Shown here piece by piece: positions 33,773 through 62,200 of a DNA stretch of 64,000 bases; the first letter of the stretch is position 1; each line of letters opens with the position of its first letter. The position numbers and the translations under genes were made by a program. The stretch is from Streptomyces atratus (GTDB taxonomy: Bacteria > Actinomycetota > Actinomycetes > Streptomycetales > Streptomycetaceae): positions 39,933 to 103,932 of the forward strand of contig NZ_BMRN01000027.1 of assembly GCF_014648655.1 (NCBI RefSeq). The letters run 5' to 3'. The notes beneath the pieces are model-generated. The model was not told the origin of the DNA and ran no database searches. It was given only the letters and a program-made list of their open reading frames with translations.

Positions 33773-34978
33773 GTGAAACTGACCACAGGCGATCTCGCGA
33801 TATTCGGCGGAGTGCACGCCTTTCTGCGGCCCTTGTACGTCGGCTCCCCCAACACGGTCGACCGTGACCGCCTGTTCGACCGCCTCAACTGGGCACTGGA
33901 CAACCAGTGGCTCTCCAACAGCGGCCCGCTGGCCGTGGAATTCGAGGCCAGGACCGCCGAGCTCGCCGGTGTGCGCAACTCCGTCGCCACCTGCAACGCG
34001 ACGGTCGCGCTCCAGATGCTCTGCCATGCGCTGGAGCTCAGCGGTGAGGTGATCATGCCCTCGCTCACGTTCGCCGCGACCGCGCACGCCGCGCGCTGGG
34101 TCGGCCTCGACCCGGTGTTCGTGGACGTCGACCCGCAGACCGGCCAGCTGGATCCCGCCCTCGCGGCCGAGGCGGTCGGCCCGCTCACCTCGGCGATCCT
34201 CGGCGTGCACCTGTGGGGCCGGACGTGCCCGGCCCCGGAACTGGAGAAGGTCGCCGTCGACCACGGGCTTCCGCTCTTCTTCGACGCGGCTCACGCCATC
34301 GGCTGCACCCTCGACGGACGGCCGGTCGCCTCCTTCGGCAACGCGTCGGTCTTCTCCTTCCACCCGACCAAGGTGGTGGCCGGGTTCGAAGGCGGCGCGA
34401 TCGTCACCGACGACGACGCCCTGGCCGGGCGGCTGCGCAGCCTGCGCAACTTCGGTATGGGACCGGGGGCCGGCAGTCCGGCGGGCGGCACCAACGGCAA
34501 GATGAGCGAGGCCGCCGCGGCCATGGCGCTGACCTCGCTCGACGGATTCGAACGGGCCGTCGCCCACAACCGGTCGAACTTCGACGCCTACGCCGCGGGG
34601 CTGGACAAGATCCCCGGGGTGCGGCTGATTCCGCACGACCCGTCGGAGTCACGCAACTACCAGTACGTGATCATCGAGATCGACGAACCCGTGGCGGGCG
34701 TCGACCGGGACCTCGTCCTGGAGATCCTGCAGGCCGAACACATCATGGCGAAGCCGTACTTCTCCCCCGCCTGCCATGAACTGGAGCCCTACCGGTCCGG
34801 CCGCACCTTCCGGCTCCCGCACACCGAACGGCTCGCCGGGCGCGTACTGGCCCTGCCCACCGGTTCGGCCGTGTCGCGCGAGAGCATCCGCAGGATCTGC
34901 GACGTACTGCGGCTGGTTGTCTCCCGCAGCGATGAAGTGACCTCCCGTTGGCAGCAGATGAAGGGACGACCCACATGA
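33773..34978 (+). CDS. desI: DesI-like dTDP-4-keto-6-deoxyglucose 4-aminotransferase
   Basis: 401 aa from a GTG with ggggag upstream. It belongs to the DegT/DnrJ/EryC1/StrS sugar aminotransferases. The PLP lysine is about Lys200 in FSFHPTKVVAGFEGG, with DAAHAIGC upstream. The N-terminus (LAIFGG, LDNQWLSNSGPLAVEFE), VATCNAT and GEVIMPSLTFAATAHAARW follow DesI of the desosamine pathway very closely from memory, as does the C-terminal CHELEPY motif. DesI makes dTDP-4-amino-4,6-dideoxy-D-glucose, the substrate of DesII, whose gene overlaps the stop (ATGA). The dTDP-4-keto substrate must come from an intact RmlA/RmlB elsewhere, because the local copies are decayed. Confidence 0.92.
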   Translation: MKLTTGDLAIFGGVHAFLRPLYVGSPNTVDRDRLFDRLNWALDNQWLSNSGPLAVEFEARTAELAGVRNSVATCNATVALQMLCHALELSGEVIMPSLTFAATAHAARWVGLDPVFVDVDPQTGQLDPALAAEAVGPLTSAILGVHLWGRTCPAPELEKVAVDHGLPLFFDAAHAIGCTLDGRPVASFGNASVFSFHPTKVVAGFEGGAIVTDDDALAGRLRSLRNFGMGPGAGSPAGGTNGKMSEAAAAMALTSLDGFERAVAHNRSNFDAYAAGLDKIPGVRLIPHDPSESRNYQYVIIEIDEPVAGVDRDLVLEILQAEHIMAKPYFSPACHELEPYRSGRTFRLPHTERLAGRVLALPTGSAVSRESIRRICDVLRLVVSRSDEVTSRWQQMKGRPT

Positions 34979-36432
34979 CGTCGGCACTCGATCCGCGTAC
35001 CGGGGCGGTGGTGCACTGCGCGGCCCCCGGCCACGACCCGGAGTCGTCGGCGGCGGCCGTGCGGCACCTCCTGACGGAGCGCCGCCACTGCCCACCGAAC
35101 GAGGCGGACACCGCCGCAGGCCGACTCGTCGCCCTGGCGCGGCACTACGGCAACCGGCCGTTCACGCCGCTGGAGGAGGTACGGCGGGAACTCGCCCTGG
35201 ACACGGACCACTTCCGGCGGCTCCTCGACCTCTTCGGGCGGCTTCCCGAACTCCGGGACGCGGTGATCGCGGGCCCGTCCGGCCAGTACTGGTCCAACAC
35301 CGTGCTGCCGCTGGAGCGGCGCGGAGTGTTCGACGCGGTCCTGGAGGGCAGGCCCGGCTACCCGCACATCGTCGGCCTGTACCCCGGGCCGAGCTGCATG
35401 TTCCGGTGCCACTTCTGCGTACGGGTGACGGGGGCGCGCTATCCGGCCTCCGCGCTGGCGGACGGCAACGCGGCGCTGGCCTCGGTCATCGACGAACTGC
35501 CCGCCGGCTCCCCCGAATCCCTGTACGTCTCCGGCGGCCTGGAGCCGCTCACCAATCCCGGGCTCGGCGACCTGGTGCGGCGGGCCGCGGGGCGTGGCTT
35601 CCCCATGACGCTGTACACCAACTCCTTCGCCCTCACCGAGCAGACGCTGGAGCGCCAGCCGGGACTGTGGGACCTCGGCGCCGTCCGCACCTCGCTGTAC
35701 GGGGTGTCCGACGAGGAGTACGCGGCCACCACCGGGAAGCGGCGGGCCTTCGGCCGTGTGCGGGCGAACCTGCTGCGTTTCCAGCGGCTGCGGGCCGAGC
35801 GCGAGGCGCCCGTGCGGCTCGGGCTGAACCACATCATCCTGCCGGGGCGCGCCCGGCGGCTGCTCGACGTGCTGGACTTCGTCGCCGAGCTGGACGCCGC
35901 CGCCCCCGGCAGGCCCGTGGACTTCCTGAACCTGCGCGAGGACTACAGCGCACGGCCGGACGGGGCGCTCTCGGCGGCCGAACGCACCGAACTCCAGGAC
36001 ATCCTGCTCGCCTTCGAGGAGAAGGCCCGGCGCCTGACCCCCGCCCTGCGGGTCGACTACGGCTACGCCCTGCACGCCCTCAAGTCGGGCACCGAGGCAG
36101 AGCTGGTGCGCCTCCGGCCGGAGACGATGCGGCCTCGGGCGCATCCGCAGATCGCGGTCCAGATCGACGTGCTGGGCGACGTGTACCTGTACCGCGAGGC
36201 GGGCTTCCCCGGCCTGGAGGGCGCCGACCGCTACATCGCCGGACGGGTGGGGCCGGGCCGTTCACTGCTCGACGTGGTCGGGGACTTCGTCACGGCCCGC
36301 GCCTCGGTGGCCCCGCGGGCCGGTGACGAGTACTTCATGGACGGCTTCGACCAGGTGGTCACGGCGCGGCTGAACCAATTGGAGGCCGACATCGCCGCGG
36401 GCTGGGCGGCGCACCGCGGGCTGCTGCGCTGA
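34975..36432 (+). CDS. desII: DesII-like radical-SAM dTDP-4-amino-4,6-dideoxyglucose ammonia lyase
   Basis: 485 aa, the size of DesII. The radical-SAM cluster motif is Cys141-x3-Cys145-x2-Cys148 (CMFRCHFC), followed by VRVTGARY. Further strong similarity: SGGLEPLTNPGLG, YTNSFALTEQTLERQPGLW, RTSLYGVSDEEY, DVYLYREAGFP and a C-terminus with DEYFMDGFDQVVTARLNQLE. DesII uses SAM to deaminate C4, giving dTDP-3-keto-4,6-dideoxy-D-glucose, the branch point to desosamine, chalcose and related sugars. The steps after this (3-aminotransferase plus N-methyltransferase, or 3-ketoreductase) are not in the window. The 3' end converges with the LLM-oxidoreductase gene, 12 nt apart. Confidence 0.93.
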   Translation: MTSALDPRTGAVVHCAAPGHDPESSAAAVRHLLTERRHCPPNEADTAAGRLVALARHYGNRPFTPLEEVRRELALDTDHFRRLLDLFGRLPELRDAVIAGPSGQYWSNTVLPLERRGVFDAVLEGRPGYPHIVGLYPGPSCMFRCHFCVRVTGARYPASALADGNAALASVIDELPAGSPESLYVSGGLEPLTNPGLGDLVRRAAGRGFPMTLYTNSFALTEQTLERQPGLWDLGAVRTSLYGVSDEEYAATTGKRRAFGRVRANLLRFQRLRAEREAPVRLGLNHIILPGRARRLLDVLDFVAELDAAAPGRPVDFLNLREDYSARPDGALSAAERTELQDILLAFEEKARRLTPALRVDYGYALHALKSGTEAELVRLRPETMRPRAHPQIAVQIDVLGDVYLYREAGFPGLEGADRYIAGRVGPGRSLLDVVGDFVTARASVAPRAGDEYFMDGFDQVVTARLNQLEADIAAGWAAHRGLLR

Positions 36433-36444
36433 CGGAGGCGGGGC

Positions 36445-37398
36445 TCAGGTGCCGGTCAGCCGCTCCACGACCGGCACGAACTCCTCCCACCGTGCCGCGG
36501 GCAGCACCCAGTAGCTGATCCCGAACCGCTCACGGCGGTCCCGCAGCCGCGCGCAGATCTCGTCAACGGTGCCCGCGAGGACCACGGGCGAGTCCAGGAC
36601 CTCGGCGGGCGGCAGGCCGAACCGGGGGGCCAACTCGCGCGTGGCGTACTCCTCGCAGTCGGTGACGACCGCGGCGTCGATGAGCAGGCACTGCAGCTCC
36701 GGGGCTGAGGTCCGGCCGGCCGCTGCCGCGAACTCCCGCACCCAGTACACCCGTTCGTCGAACCGCTCGGCGCGGGCGTTGTCGCCGAGCGGCTTGTCAC
36801 GACGGCCGGAGGAGAGCCGCGCGGTCAGTGACACGATGTCCGCGTGCTCCACGGCGGTCCGCAGCATCCGAGGGCCGCCCCCTCCCATGACCCAGGCGGC
36901 CGGGCCCGGCCGTGGCGCGCCGATCGCGTCGACGGCCGAGCAGTGGCGTCCCTCGTACGAGACCGCTCCCTTCTCCCAGAGCTCCTTGAGGATGTGCGCG
37001 GTCTCCGCCAGCCGTTCGATGCGGATGCCGGGAGGGGCCATGGGGACGCCGGCGCGGGCGAAGTCGGGGGGATACCAGCCGGCGCCGAGGCCGATCTCCA
37101 GGCGCCCCGGTGCCGCCTGGTCGAGCGTGGCCAGGTCCTTGAACAGCACGGCGGGGCGCCTCAGGTCGGCGGCGAGCATCAGGGTGCCCAGGGCGATCCG
37201 TGAGGTCCAGCCGGCCGCGAGGGCCAGCGAGACCACGGGCGACCAGCGCTCGTCGAGGTGGTCGGGGACGAGCAGGGACGCGTAGCCCGCCTCCTCGGCG
37301 CCCACCGCCAGCGCGCGCAGGGCGCCGATGCCGGAGAGCGCCCCCGCGTACACACCGAACCGGAACGGATGCCGCCCGGCCGGCGGGCCGCCGGTCAC
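36445..37398 (-). CDS. LLM-class flavin/F420-dependent oxidoreductase
   Basis: 317 aa from a GTG at 37398 that overlaps the ccr-like stop (GTGA); a much longer upstream frame is an overlap artefact. It is a luciferase-like (beta/alpha)8 barrel: FRFGVYAGALSG, LLVPDHLDERWSPVVSLALA, IALGTLMLAADLRRPAVLFK, RLEIGLGAGWYPPDFARAG and WVMGGGGPRMLRTA. The pattern is closest to actinobacterial F420-type families rather than FMN monooxygenases. It is the last gene of the NRPS operon and probably oxidises or reduces the peptide or a building block. Cofactor and reaction are not decidable from sequence. Confidence 0.85.
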   Translation of the reverse strand: MTGGPPAGRHPFRFGVYAGALSGIGALRALAVGAEEAGYASLLVPDHLDERWSPVVSLALAAGWTSRIALGTLMLAADLRRPAVLFKDLATLDQAAPGRLEIGLGAGWYPPDFARAGVPMAPPGIRIERLAETAHILKELWEKGAVSYEGRHCSAVDAIGAPRPGPAAWVMGGGGPRMLRTAVEHADIVSLTARLSSGRRDKPLGDNARAERFDERVYWVREFAAAAGRTSAPELQCLLIDAAVVTDCEEYATRELAPRFGLPPAEVLDSPVVLAGTVDEICARLRDRRERFGISYWVLPAARWEEFVPVVERLTGT

Positions 37399-38638
37399 GG
37401 CATGCCCGTCAGGCCGGGGCCCGGGGCGTTCACGAGCACCGCGGTGTTGCCCGCCGCATGCCGGTTCTCGTACACCTGCTGATGGGCCCGGCCGATCTCC
37501 TCGAAGGGCACGGTCTCGCTCAGACAGGGATCGACGCGTCCGGCCGCCACCAGGTCGATGATCGCCCGGGTCTCGCGCACGTTGGCCGCGTGCGAGCCCT
37601 GGAGCCGCTTCTGGAACATCCACACAAAGCGCAGGTCGATGTGGCCGATGTAGCCGCTGGTGCCCGCGCACGTCACCACCATGCCGGCGTTGTCGCAGAC
37701 GTACACCGACGTGGCGAGCGTGTCCCGGCCCGGGTGTTCGAGGACGATGCGCGGTGACCGGCGCTCGCCGAGCACCTCCCAGATCCGCCGGCCGAAGGAG
37801 CGCGCGCCGTCCAGCCACGCGCCGTACGCCGCGGTGTCGTCGGGGCCGGGCAGGCCGCCCCAGTGGGTGAACTCATTCCGGTTGACCACCCCGTGGGCGC
37901 CGAGCCGCATGCAGTGGTCCCGCTTGGCGTCGTCGGAGACGACCGCGACGGGGATCCCGCCGAAGTGGTTGACGATCTGGATGGCCATCGATCCGAGGCC
38001 GCCCGAGCCGCCCCAGATCAGCACCGGATCACCGGGCCGCACATGGTGCGGGTGCCAGTTGGTCAGCATGCGGTACGAGGTGGAGCCGCCGCCGAGGAAG
38101 CAGCCGGCCTCCTCCCAGGTCAGCCGCGGCGGCTTCGGGTGGCACTGGTATTCGTCGACGACCGTGAACTGGGCGAAGGAACCGTAGTTGAGCTCATAGC
38201 CCCAGGCGCGCTGCGACCGGGAGGCGGTGGGGTCGGTACCGAGCCGGATGTCGGGGGCGGACTCGTCCCAGCGGACCCCGCCCACGATCACCTCGTCGCC
38301 GACGCGGTACTGGGTGACGCCCTCGCCGACCGCCCACACCACCCCGGCCCCTTCGGAGCCCGCGATGTGGAAGTCGTGCGGATCGCCCTGCTTGCGGCGG
38401 GCCGCGATGACGTCGGCGGGCGCGCCGAGCGCGGCCCACACGCCGTTGTAGTTGACCCCGGCCGCCATCACCAGGAGCAGGATCTGGCCCCGGCCAACCG
38501 GCGGCACCTCGGTCTGCTCGATGCGTATGGCGTCGGCGGGCGCGCCGTAGCGCTCCTGGCGGATCATGGCCGCGTGCATGTAGCGCGGCACCTCCCCCAA
38601 CGGCGGTATCTCACCGATCTCGTAGATGTCCTGGCCCA

Positions 38639-38639
<1 letters not shown>
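37395..38639 (-). CDS. ccr: Crotonyl-CoA carboxylase/reductase-like MDR enzyme
   Basis: 414 aa; the ATG overlaps the NRPS-B stop (ATGA). It is an MDR-superfamily protein with the long CCR layout: catalytic fold (GVNYNGVWAALG, HIAGSEGAGVVWAVGEGVTQ), GYELNYGSFAQF, LTWEEAGCFL, NADPH site WGGSGGLGSMAIQ, and the C-terminal IVLEHPGRDTLATSVYV, CAGTSGYIGHIDLR and SHAANVRE. True CCRs reduce 2-enoyl-CoAs and add CO2 to give alkylmalonyl-CoA extender units. The segment aligning with the CO2-pocket Phe-Glu pair reads Tyr-Glu, and the Asn and His counterparts appear kept, so carboxylation is possible. A CCR inside an NRPS operon with no PKS module in view is unusual. It could supply a branched acyl unit or reduce an enoyl tailoring intermediate. 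Confidence 0.85.
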
Positions 38640-56833
<18,194 letters not shown>

Positions 56834-56956
56834 TTGTCGTCCTCCAGGCAGCGTCGCACTCGGCGGTACGTCGTGGTCAGGCGCACAGGCACGGGCCCGT
56901 CCCCCGCCCGCCCGGTGTCGGCGGGTCGGGGGTCCGTGGCCCGGCGGGGTCCGGGA

Positions 56957-57973
56957 TCAGAGGTAGGCGTTGGCGGGGTTGAAGCGGTCGCCGAAGAGGC
57001 GGACGCAGCGGTGGCCGCTGATGTCGAGGTTCGAGCCGTCGAAGGTGTCGCCCGTGACGCGCTGCGGGTACACCCAGGTGTCGCCGAGGGTGTAGCGGGC
57101 GTTGACGGCCAGGCGCATCTTGGCGCCGGGCAGCGAGGCACGGGAGCGATGCATGCAGCGCTCGCTGAAGATGACGTACTCGCCGGCCTTCATCGGCATG
57201 GTCCGGGTGTCACCGGGCTTCAGTTCGAAGGGCTCGGTGACGACGGCCTGCAGCTGGTCGACGTGCGCGGTGAGGATGTCGAACAGCTCGTCGAGCGAGT
57301 GCTGTCGCGGGTCGACGCCCTCGTACACGCGGCGGGTGTCGATGTCGAGGATGAGGCTGTTGTCAGCGGCGCGGGACAGCAGCTCTTCCTTGGTCTCGAT
57401 CCGGTTGCGCGGGTCGACGAAGGCGCCGGACTCGGTGAGCTTGACCATGCGCTTCGGGTAGGCGCTGCGCTGCGAGCCCTTGACGTACTCCATCACGCCG
57501 TCGTCCTCGGACACGTCGGTGAGCGCGAGCCAGAGCGTCCAGTCCCACTCGCCGGGCGAGCCGAAGGGGAAGAGGGCCGGGCGGTGGCCGCCGACCTCCT
57601 CGCCGTCGAAGTAACCGTACTCCTGGTGCCAGTCGATCGCGCCGTCTCCGGGGTACTTCTCGAAGAGCTTGGTGCGCCAGAGGATCATCGACTCGGCGCC
57701 GGTGGCCAGCTGCAGGTTGGCGAGGAGCTCCGGTGCGGTCAGCAGCTCGCGCACCTTGTCGTTGACCAGGTGCCAGTCGCGTACCGAGTACCTCTGGTAG
57801 AGAGGCTGCACGGGCGGGTTGTCGAGCATGTCCTGGTAGAACTCGGCGATTTCGCCGATCGTGTCTTCGTCGGCGAAGCGCGGGAACGGGCCCACGAAGC
57901 CGTCGCGGGCGAGCGCCTCGCGGGGCGCCAGGAGGGGCGAGGTCGGTGCTGACACGTACAGTCCCTTCTTCAT
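56957..57973 (-). CDS. PhyH-family Fe(II)/2OG oxygenase with an HxE metal motif
   Basis: 338 aa from the ATG 57973, which overlaps the antiporter stop (ATGA). A GTG at 57955 with aagaaggga upstream is an alternative start 6 codons in. It has the phytanoyl-CoA-dioxygenase fold: DGFVGPFPRF, ILWRTKLFEKYPGDGAIDWH, LWLALTDVSEDDGVMEYVKG and GEYVIFSERCMHRSRAS. The metal ligands appear to be His116-x-Glu118 (WHQEYGY) and His275, with Arg about 287-293 for the co-substrate. Most PhyH enzymes have HxD, and halogenating relatives have HxA/G, so HxE points to hydroxylation or desaturation rather than chlorination. It sits between the two NRPS genes and presumably modifies a carrier-bound or free amino acid. 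Confidence 0.85.
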   Translation of the reverse strand: MKKGLYVSAPTSPLLAPREALARDGFVGPFPRFADEDTIGEIAEFYQDMLDNPPVQPLYQRYSVRDWHLVNDKVRELLTAPELLANLQLATGAESMILWRTKLFEKYPGDGAIDWHQEYGYFDGEEVGGHRPALFPFGSPGEWDWTLWLALTDVSEDDGVMEYVKGSQRSAYPKRMVKLTESGAFVDPRNRIETKEELLSRAADNSLILDIDTRRVYEGVDPRQHSLDELFDILTAHVDQLQAVVTEPFELKPGDTRTMPMKAGEYVIFSERCMHRSRASLPGAKMRLAVNARYTLGDTWVYPQRVTGDTFDGSNLDISGHRCVRLFGDRFNPANAYL

Positions 57974-59289
57974 GGTCGAGCGGGTCGACCGGTGCGGTCT
58001 TCGGGGAGAGCGGAGATCGGGGCCGCCCGCTCTCCCGTGGGCGGCGCGTCCGCCGGACGGCGACGGCGTTCGAGCCGGGCGGTCAGGGCGAGTCCGGGCG
58101 CCGTCAGGACCGTGGACAGGACGGCCACGATCACGAGTTGGGTGAACAGCGTCTGGGTGAGCAGCCCGGCCTCCAGGCCGATGTTGAGCGCGATGAGCTG
58201 GACGAGGCCGCGCGTGTTCATCAGGACGCCGACCCGGAGCGCCGGCAGCCAGCCGGGGTCCTGGAGCCGGGCCGCCACCGTGCAGGCTCCCAGCTTCCCG
58301 ATCACCGACGCGGCGAGGAGCACCCCCACACCCAGGAGCAGGGGGCCCGCGTCGAGGGCCTGGATCTGTGTGCGCAGCCCCGTGTAGACGAAGTAGAAGG
58401 GCAGCAACACGCCCACCGCGAACGGCCGGACGGAGGCCTCCCAGCGGGACAGCGCCTCGCTCTTGGGGAAGGCCAGGCCCAGCACGAACGCGCCGATCAC
58501 CACGTGCAGGCCGAGGAACTCGGTGGCGGCGCAGGCCGCGAAGAGCAGCGCGCACACCAGCGGGAGGAACCCCTGCCCACCCCGGCCCAGGGAGGTCGCG
58601 AGGAAGGTGCGCAGCGCGCGCCGCACCACGGTGAACAGGAGCGCGACGAACACGGCGAAGCCGGCCACCGTGAGCAGCGGGTCGGTGTGGCCCGCCCCGG
58701 TGAGCGCGAGCATCAGCCCGATCCCCACCCAGGCGACCACGTCGTCCACGGCGGCCGCGCCGAGCGCGACCGTCCCGGCGCGGGACCCGAGCAGGCCCTC
58801 CTCCTCGATGATCCGCGCGAGCATCGGCAGGGCCGTGACGGAGGCGACCACCCCGGCGTACAGGGCTCCTTCGATCAAGCCCTTCTCCGGCACGGCCGAG
58901 GGCTGGGCCCGGAACACCGCGTAGGTCGCGGCGATCCCGAGCACGAACGGAGCGGCCATGCCGGCGAACGACACCGATACAAAGCGCCGGGCCAGGCCCG
59001 ATCCCCGGACGAGGGAGCCGCTGAACTCCAGCCCGACCAGGAACATGTAGAAGGCGATCCCCAGCTGGCCGAGCGCGTACAGCACCGGTGTGCTGTCGGC
59101 CGGGAACACCCACGCCTGGGCGTCCGGCAGCACCAGCCCGAACAGCGAGGGTCCGAGGGCGATGCCGGCCACCATCTCGGCGACGACGGGCGGCTGCCCG
59201 ACCCGGACGGCGAGCGCCGCGAGGACCCGGCACAGCACCATCATCACGGCGGCGCCCACCAGGAGGCGGGTCAGCAGGTCGCCGCTCAC
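57970..59289 (-). CDS. CPA2-family cation/proton antiporter
   Basis: 439 aa from a GTG at 59289 that overlaps the NRPS-A stop (GTGA). About twelve hydrophobic segments in the Na+/H+ exchanger (KefB/GerN-like) pattern: QPPVVAEMVAGIALGPSLFG, FYMFLVGLEFSGSLVRGSG, then the paired-helix region ALGAAAVDDVVAWVG with the two adjacent Asp residues of electrogenic CPA2 proteins, and NTRGLVQLIALNIGLEAG near the end. The C-terminus is a short Arg/Pro-rich tail with no nucleotide-binding RCK domain. Antiporters of this type are occasionally found inside NRPS/PKS operons and are assumed to serve self-protection or ion balance. Placement between two synthetase genes with overlaps at both ends implies tight co-expression. 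Confidence 0.9.
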   Translation of the reverse strand: MSGDLLTRLLVGAAVMMVLCRVLAALAVRVGQPPVVAEMVAGIALGPSLFGLVLPDAQAWVFPADSTPVLYALGQLGIAFYMFLVGLEFSGSLVRGSGLARRFVSVSFAGMAAPFVLGIAATYAVFRAQPSAVPEKGLIEGALYAGVVASVTALPMLARIIEEEGLLGSRAGTVALGAAAVDDVVAWVGIGLMLALTGAGHTDPLLTVAGFAVFVALLFTVVRRALRTFLATSLGRGGQGFLPLVCALLFAACAATEFLGLHVVIGAFVLGLAFPKSEALSRWEASVRPFAVGVLLPFYFVYTGLRTQIQALDAGPLLLGVGVLLAASVIGKLGACTVAARLQDPGWLPALRVGVLMNTRGLVQLIALNIGLEAGLLTQTLFTQLVIVAVLSTVLTAPGLALTARLERRRRPADAPPTGERAAPISALPEDRTGRPARP

Positions 59290-62200
59290 AGCTCTGCCTC
59301 CAGCTCGTCGATCTCGTCCTGGGTGAGGTCCACCAGGGTCAGATCGGAGGGGGTGTGCCCGCCTGCCGCCGGGTCCGCCGCGTGCCGGACCAGCGATCCG
59401 AGTGCGGCGAACCAGAGGCCGGCCAGGGCCTGGACCCGCCGCTCGTCGAAGAGGCCTTCGGGCCAGGTGAGTGTCGCCCGCAGGCGCGGTCCCGACGGGG
59501 TGTCATGAGTGATCGCGCTGATCTCCAGCGCGTGGGCGCACGGCATGTCCGGGTCTGCGGAGGCGATCCGGACGTCCTCGGGCGCGCCTCCCCAGCGTTC
59601 CGCACCGGCGTCCACCCGCACCCGGCCCAGGTAGTTGAACCCGATCTGCGGCGTCGCCGCCCCGGCGAGCTCGTCGGCCGACTCCGGGTCGAGATGGCGC
59701 AGTTGGCCGTGGCCGAGGCCCTTGCGGGGCACCGTGCGCAGCTGCTCCTTGACGGCGCGCAGACCCTCTCCCGCGGCCGCCGTGTCGCCCTCGCGCCAGA
59801 CGACACCGGGGTCGACCGCGACCGGGTACAGGGTGGTGAACCAGCCGACGGTGCGGCTCAGGTCCGCTTCCTCGTCCCCCTCATCACGGCCGTGGCCCTC
59901 CAGGTCGACGAGGGCCACGGTGTGCCGGGCCTGCCCCTGCGAGTACGTGGCGGAGCCGCCGTCGGCCCGCCAGCGTCCCAGCGCCAGCGCGAAGCCGCTC
60001 AGCAGGACCTCGTCCACGGCGGCGCGCAGCACCGCGGGCACCGTCGTCAGCAGCGGCGCCGTGTCCTCGGCGGGCAGTTCGGCGGTGACCCGGCGGGTGG
60101 TCCCGACGGTATCCCTGGCGGGATCCAGCGGCCGGTGGCCGAGCAGCGGATCGGCGGTGGCGCCCACGGCCCGCCAGAAGGGCAGCTCGTCCCGCACCTG
60201 AGGGGAGAGAGCCTGCTCGGCGAGCCGGTGGGACCAGCCGCGGAAGGAGGTGCCGACGGGCGCGAGTTCGGCCGCGGAGCCGGTCGTGCGGTTGTGCCAG
60301 ACCGACATCAGGTCCGGGGCGAGGACACGCCACGACACTCCGTCGACGACCAGGTGGTGGGCGATCACCAGCAGCCGGCCCTCGCGGTCCGGGCCCGCGT
60401 CGAACCAGACGACCCGCGTCATGACGCCGGTGTCCGGGGCGAGTTCGCGCCGTGCCGCCTCGCCGTGCTCGGCGATGGTCCGCGCCCAGTCGGCCTCCTC
60501 GTCGCCGGGCGGCAGCGCGACCCGGCGTACGCACTCCTCGGCGCGCACCGCGCCGACGGGCCGGGTCTCCAGCGTCCACCGCCCGTCGTCCGAGCGGGAC
60601 AGGACCGCGCGCAGCATGTCGTGCCGGTCGAGGACCGCCTGGACCGCACGGACCAGCCCGGCACGGTCCGGGGCAGGCGGCACGCGCAGCAGCAGCGACT
60701 GGTTGAACCCGGCGTAGGGTTCGCCGCGTTCACGCAGCCACGCCATGATCGGCGTGACGGGGACGGCGCCGACGCCGTCGTCGGCCGGCGTCCGCGCGGT
60801 GCCGACGTCCCTGGCGGCCGGCGCCAGGGCGGCCACGCTCTGGTACTGGAAGACGTCGCGCGGCGTGATGAGCAGCCCCGCCTGCCGGGCCCGCGCCACC
60901 AGTTGGATCGAGACGATGCTGTCGCCGCCGACGGCGAAGAAGTTGTCGTCGACGCCGACCTCGGGCAGGCCGAGCAGTTCCGCGACGAGTTCGCACAGGA
61001 CGCGCTCACGGGGGCCGCTCGGCGCCCGCCCGGCGCCGACCGTGAACTCCGGTACGGGCAGGGCCGACTTGTCGAGCTTCCCATTGCGGCTGAGCGGAAG
61101 GGCGTCCAGGCGGACGAAGGCGGCAGGGACCATGTAGTCGGGGAGCGCCGCGGCGACCTGCCGGGCGAGCACGGCCTCGTCGAACGCGTCCGGCTCGGCC
61201 ACGACGTACGCGACCAGCCGCCGGTCCCCCGGTCTTGCCTCGTGGGCGACCACCACGGCCTGGGAGACCCCGGGGCAGACGGCGACCGCGGACTCGACCT
61301 CGCCCGGCTCGATGCGGAACCCGCGGATCTTGACCTGGGTGTCGGTCCGCCCGGCGAACTCCAGGACGCCGTCGCGGCGCCACCAGACGCGGTCGCCGGT
61401 GCGGTACATGCGGCTTCCGGCGGGGCCGAACGGGTCGGCGACGAAGCGTTCGGCGGTGAGCCCCGGCTGCTCGGCATAGCCGCGGGCCAGGCCGGTGCCG
61501 GCGATGTGGAGTTCGCCGGTGACGCCGGGCGGCACGGGCCGCAGTCGGTCGTCGAGCACGTAGACGCGCGTGTTGTCGAGCGGCCGCCCGATGGGCACGG
61601 AGTTGCGCGCCACGTCCTCGGCCGTCAGGGCATGGTGGACCGCGCACTGGGTGCACTCGGTGGGGCCGTAGGTGTTGGTCAGCCGTGCCGTGCCGGCGTG
61701 CGCGAGGACCTTGCGCACGGCGGTCGCCGAGACGGCGTCGCCGCCCACGTAGATGTCGCGCAGCCCCGCGAAGCACTCCGGGTGGTTCTCCGCGAGGAGC
61801 CGGAACAGCCCTTCGCCGAAGAGGCCCGCCGTCACCCGGTGTCCGGTCATCGTGCGGGCGAGGCCCTCGATGTCCGTGGCCTCGCCGTCGAAGGCGACGA
61901 TCCGCGCGCCGCGCAGCAGCGGCCCCCACAGCTCGTACGTCGAGGCGTCGAAGGAGACGGGCAGATGCATCAGCACGCGGTCGTCGGTGCCGTGCCCCCA
62001 CCAGCGGTAGTGGACCATGTCGACGACGCTGCGGTGGGAGACGGCGACGCCCTTGGGCACACCCGTGGAGCCCGAGGTATGGATGACGTACGCGAGCTGG
62101 TCGGGGTGTACGGGGGTGCGGGGTCCCGTTCCGCGGAGTCCGGACTCCTGGGCCGCGGGCGCCGCCGGTTCGTCGGCCCGCACGATCGCGGCCGGGCCGT

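Noticed and set aside
36445..37818. Longer start for the LLM oxidoreductase
   Set aside because: The extension overlaps the 3' end of the ccr-like gene by 420 bp; the barrel begins right after the GTG at 37398, which shares GTGA with the ccr stop.
57955..57973. GTG at 57955 as the PhyH start because of the upstream aagaaggga
   Set aside because: The ATG at 57973 overlaps the antiporter stop exactly, as do other junctions of this operon, so it is preferred; the alternative is not excluded.
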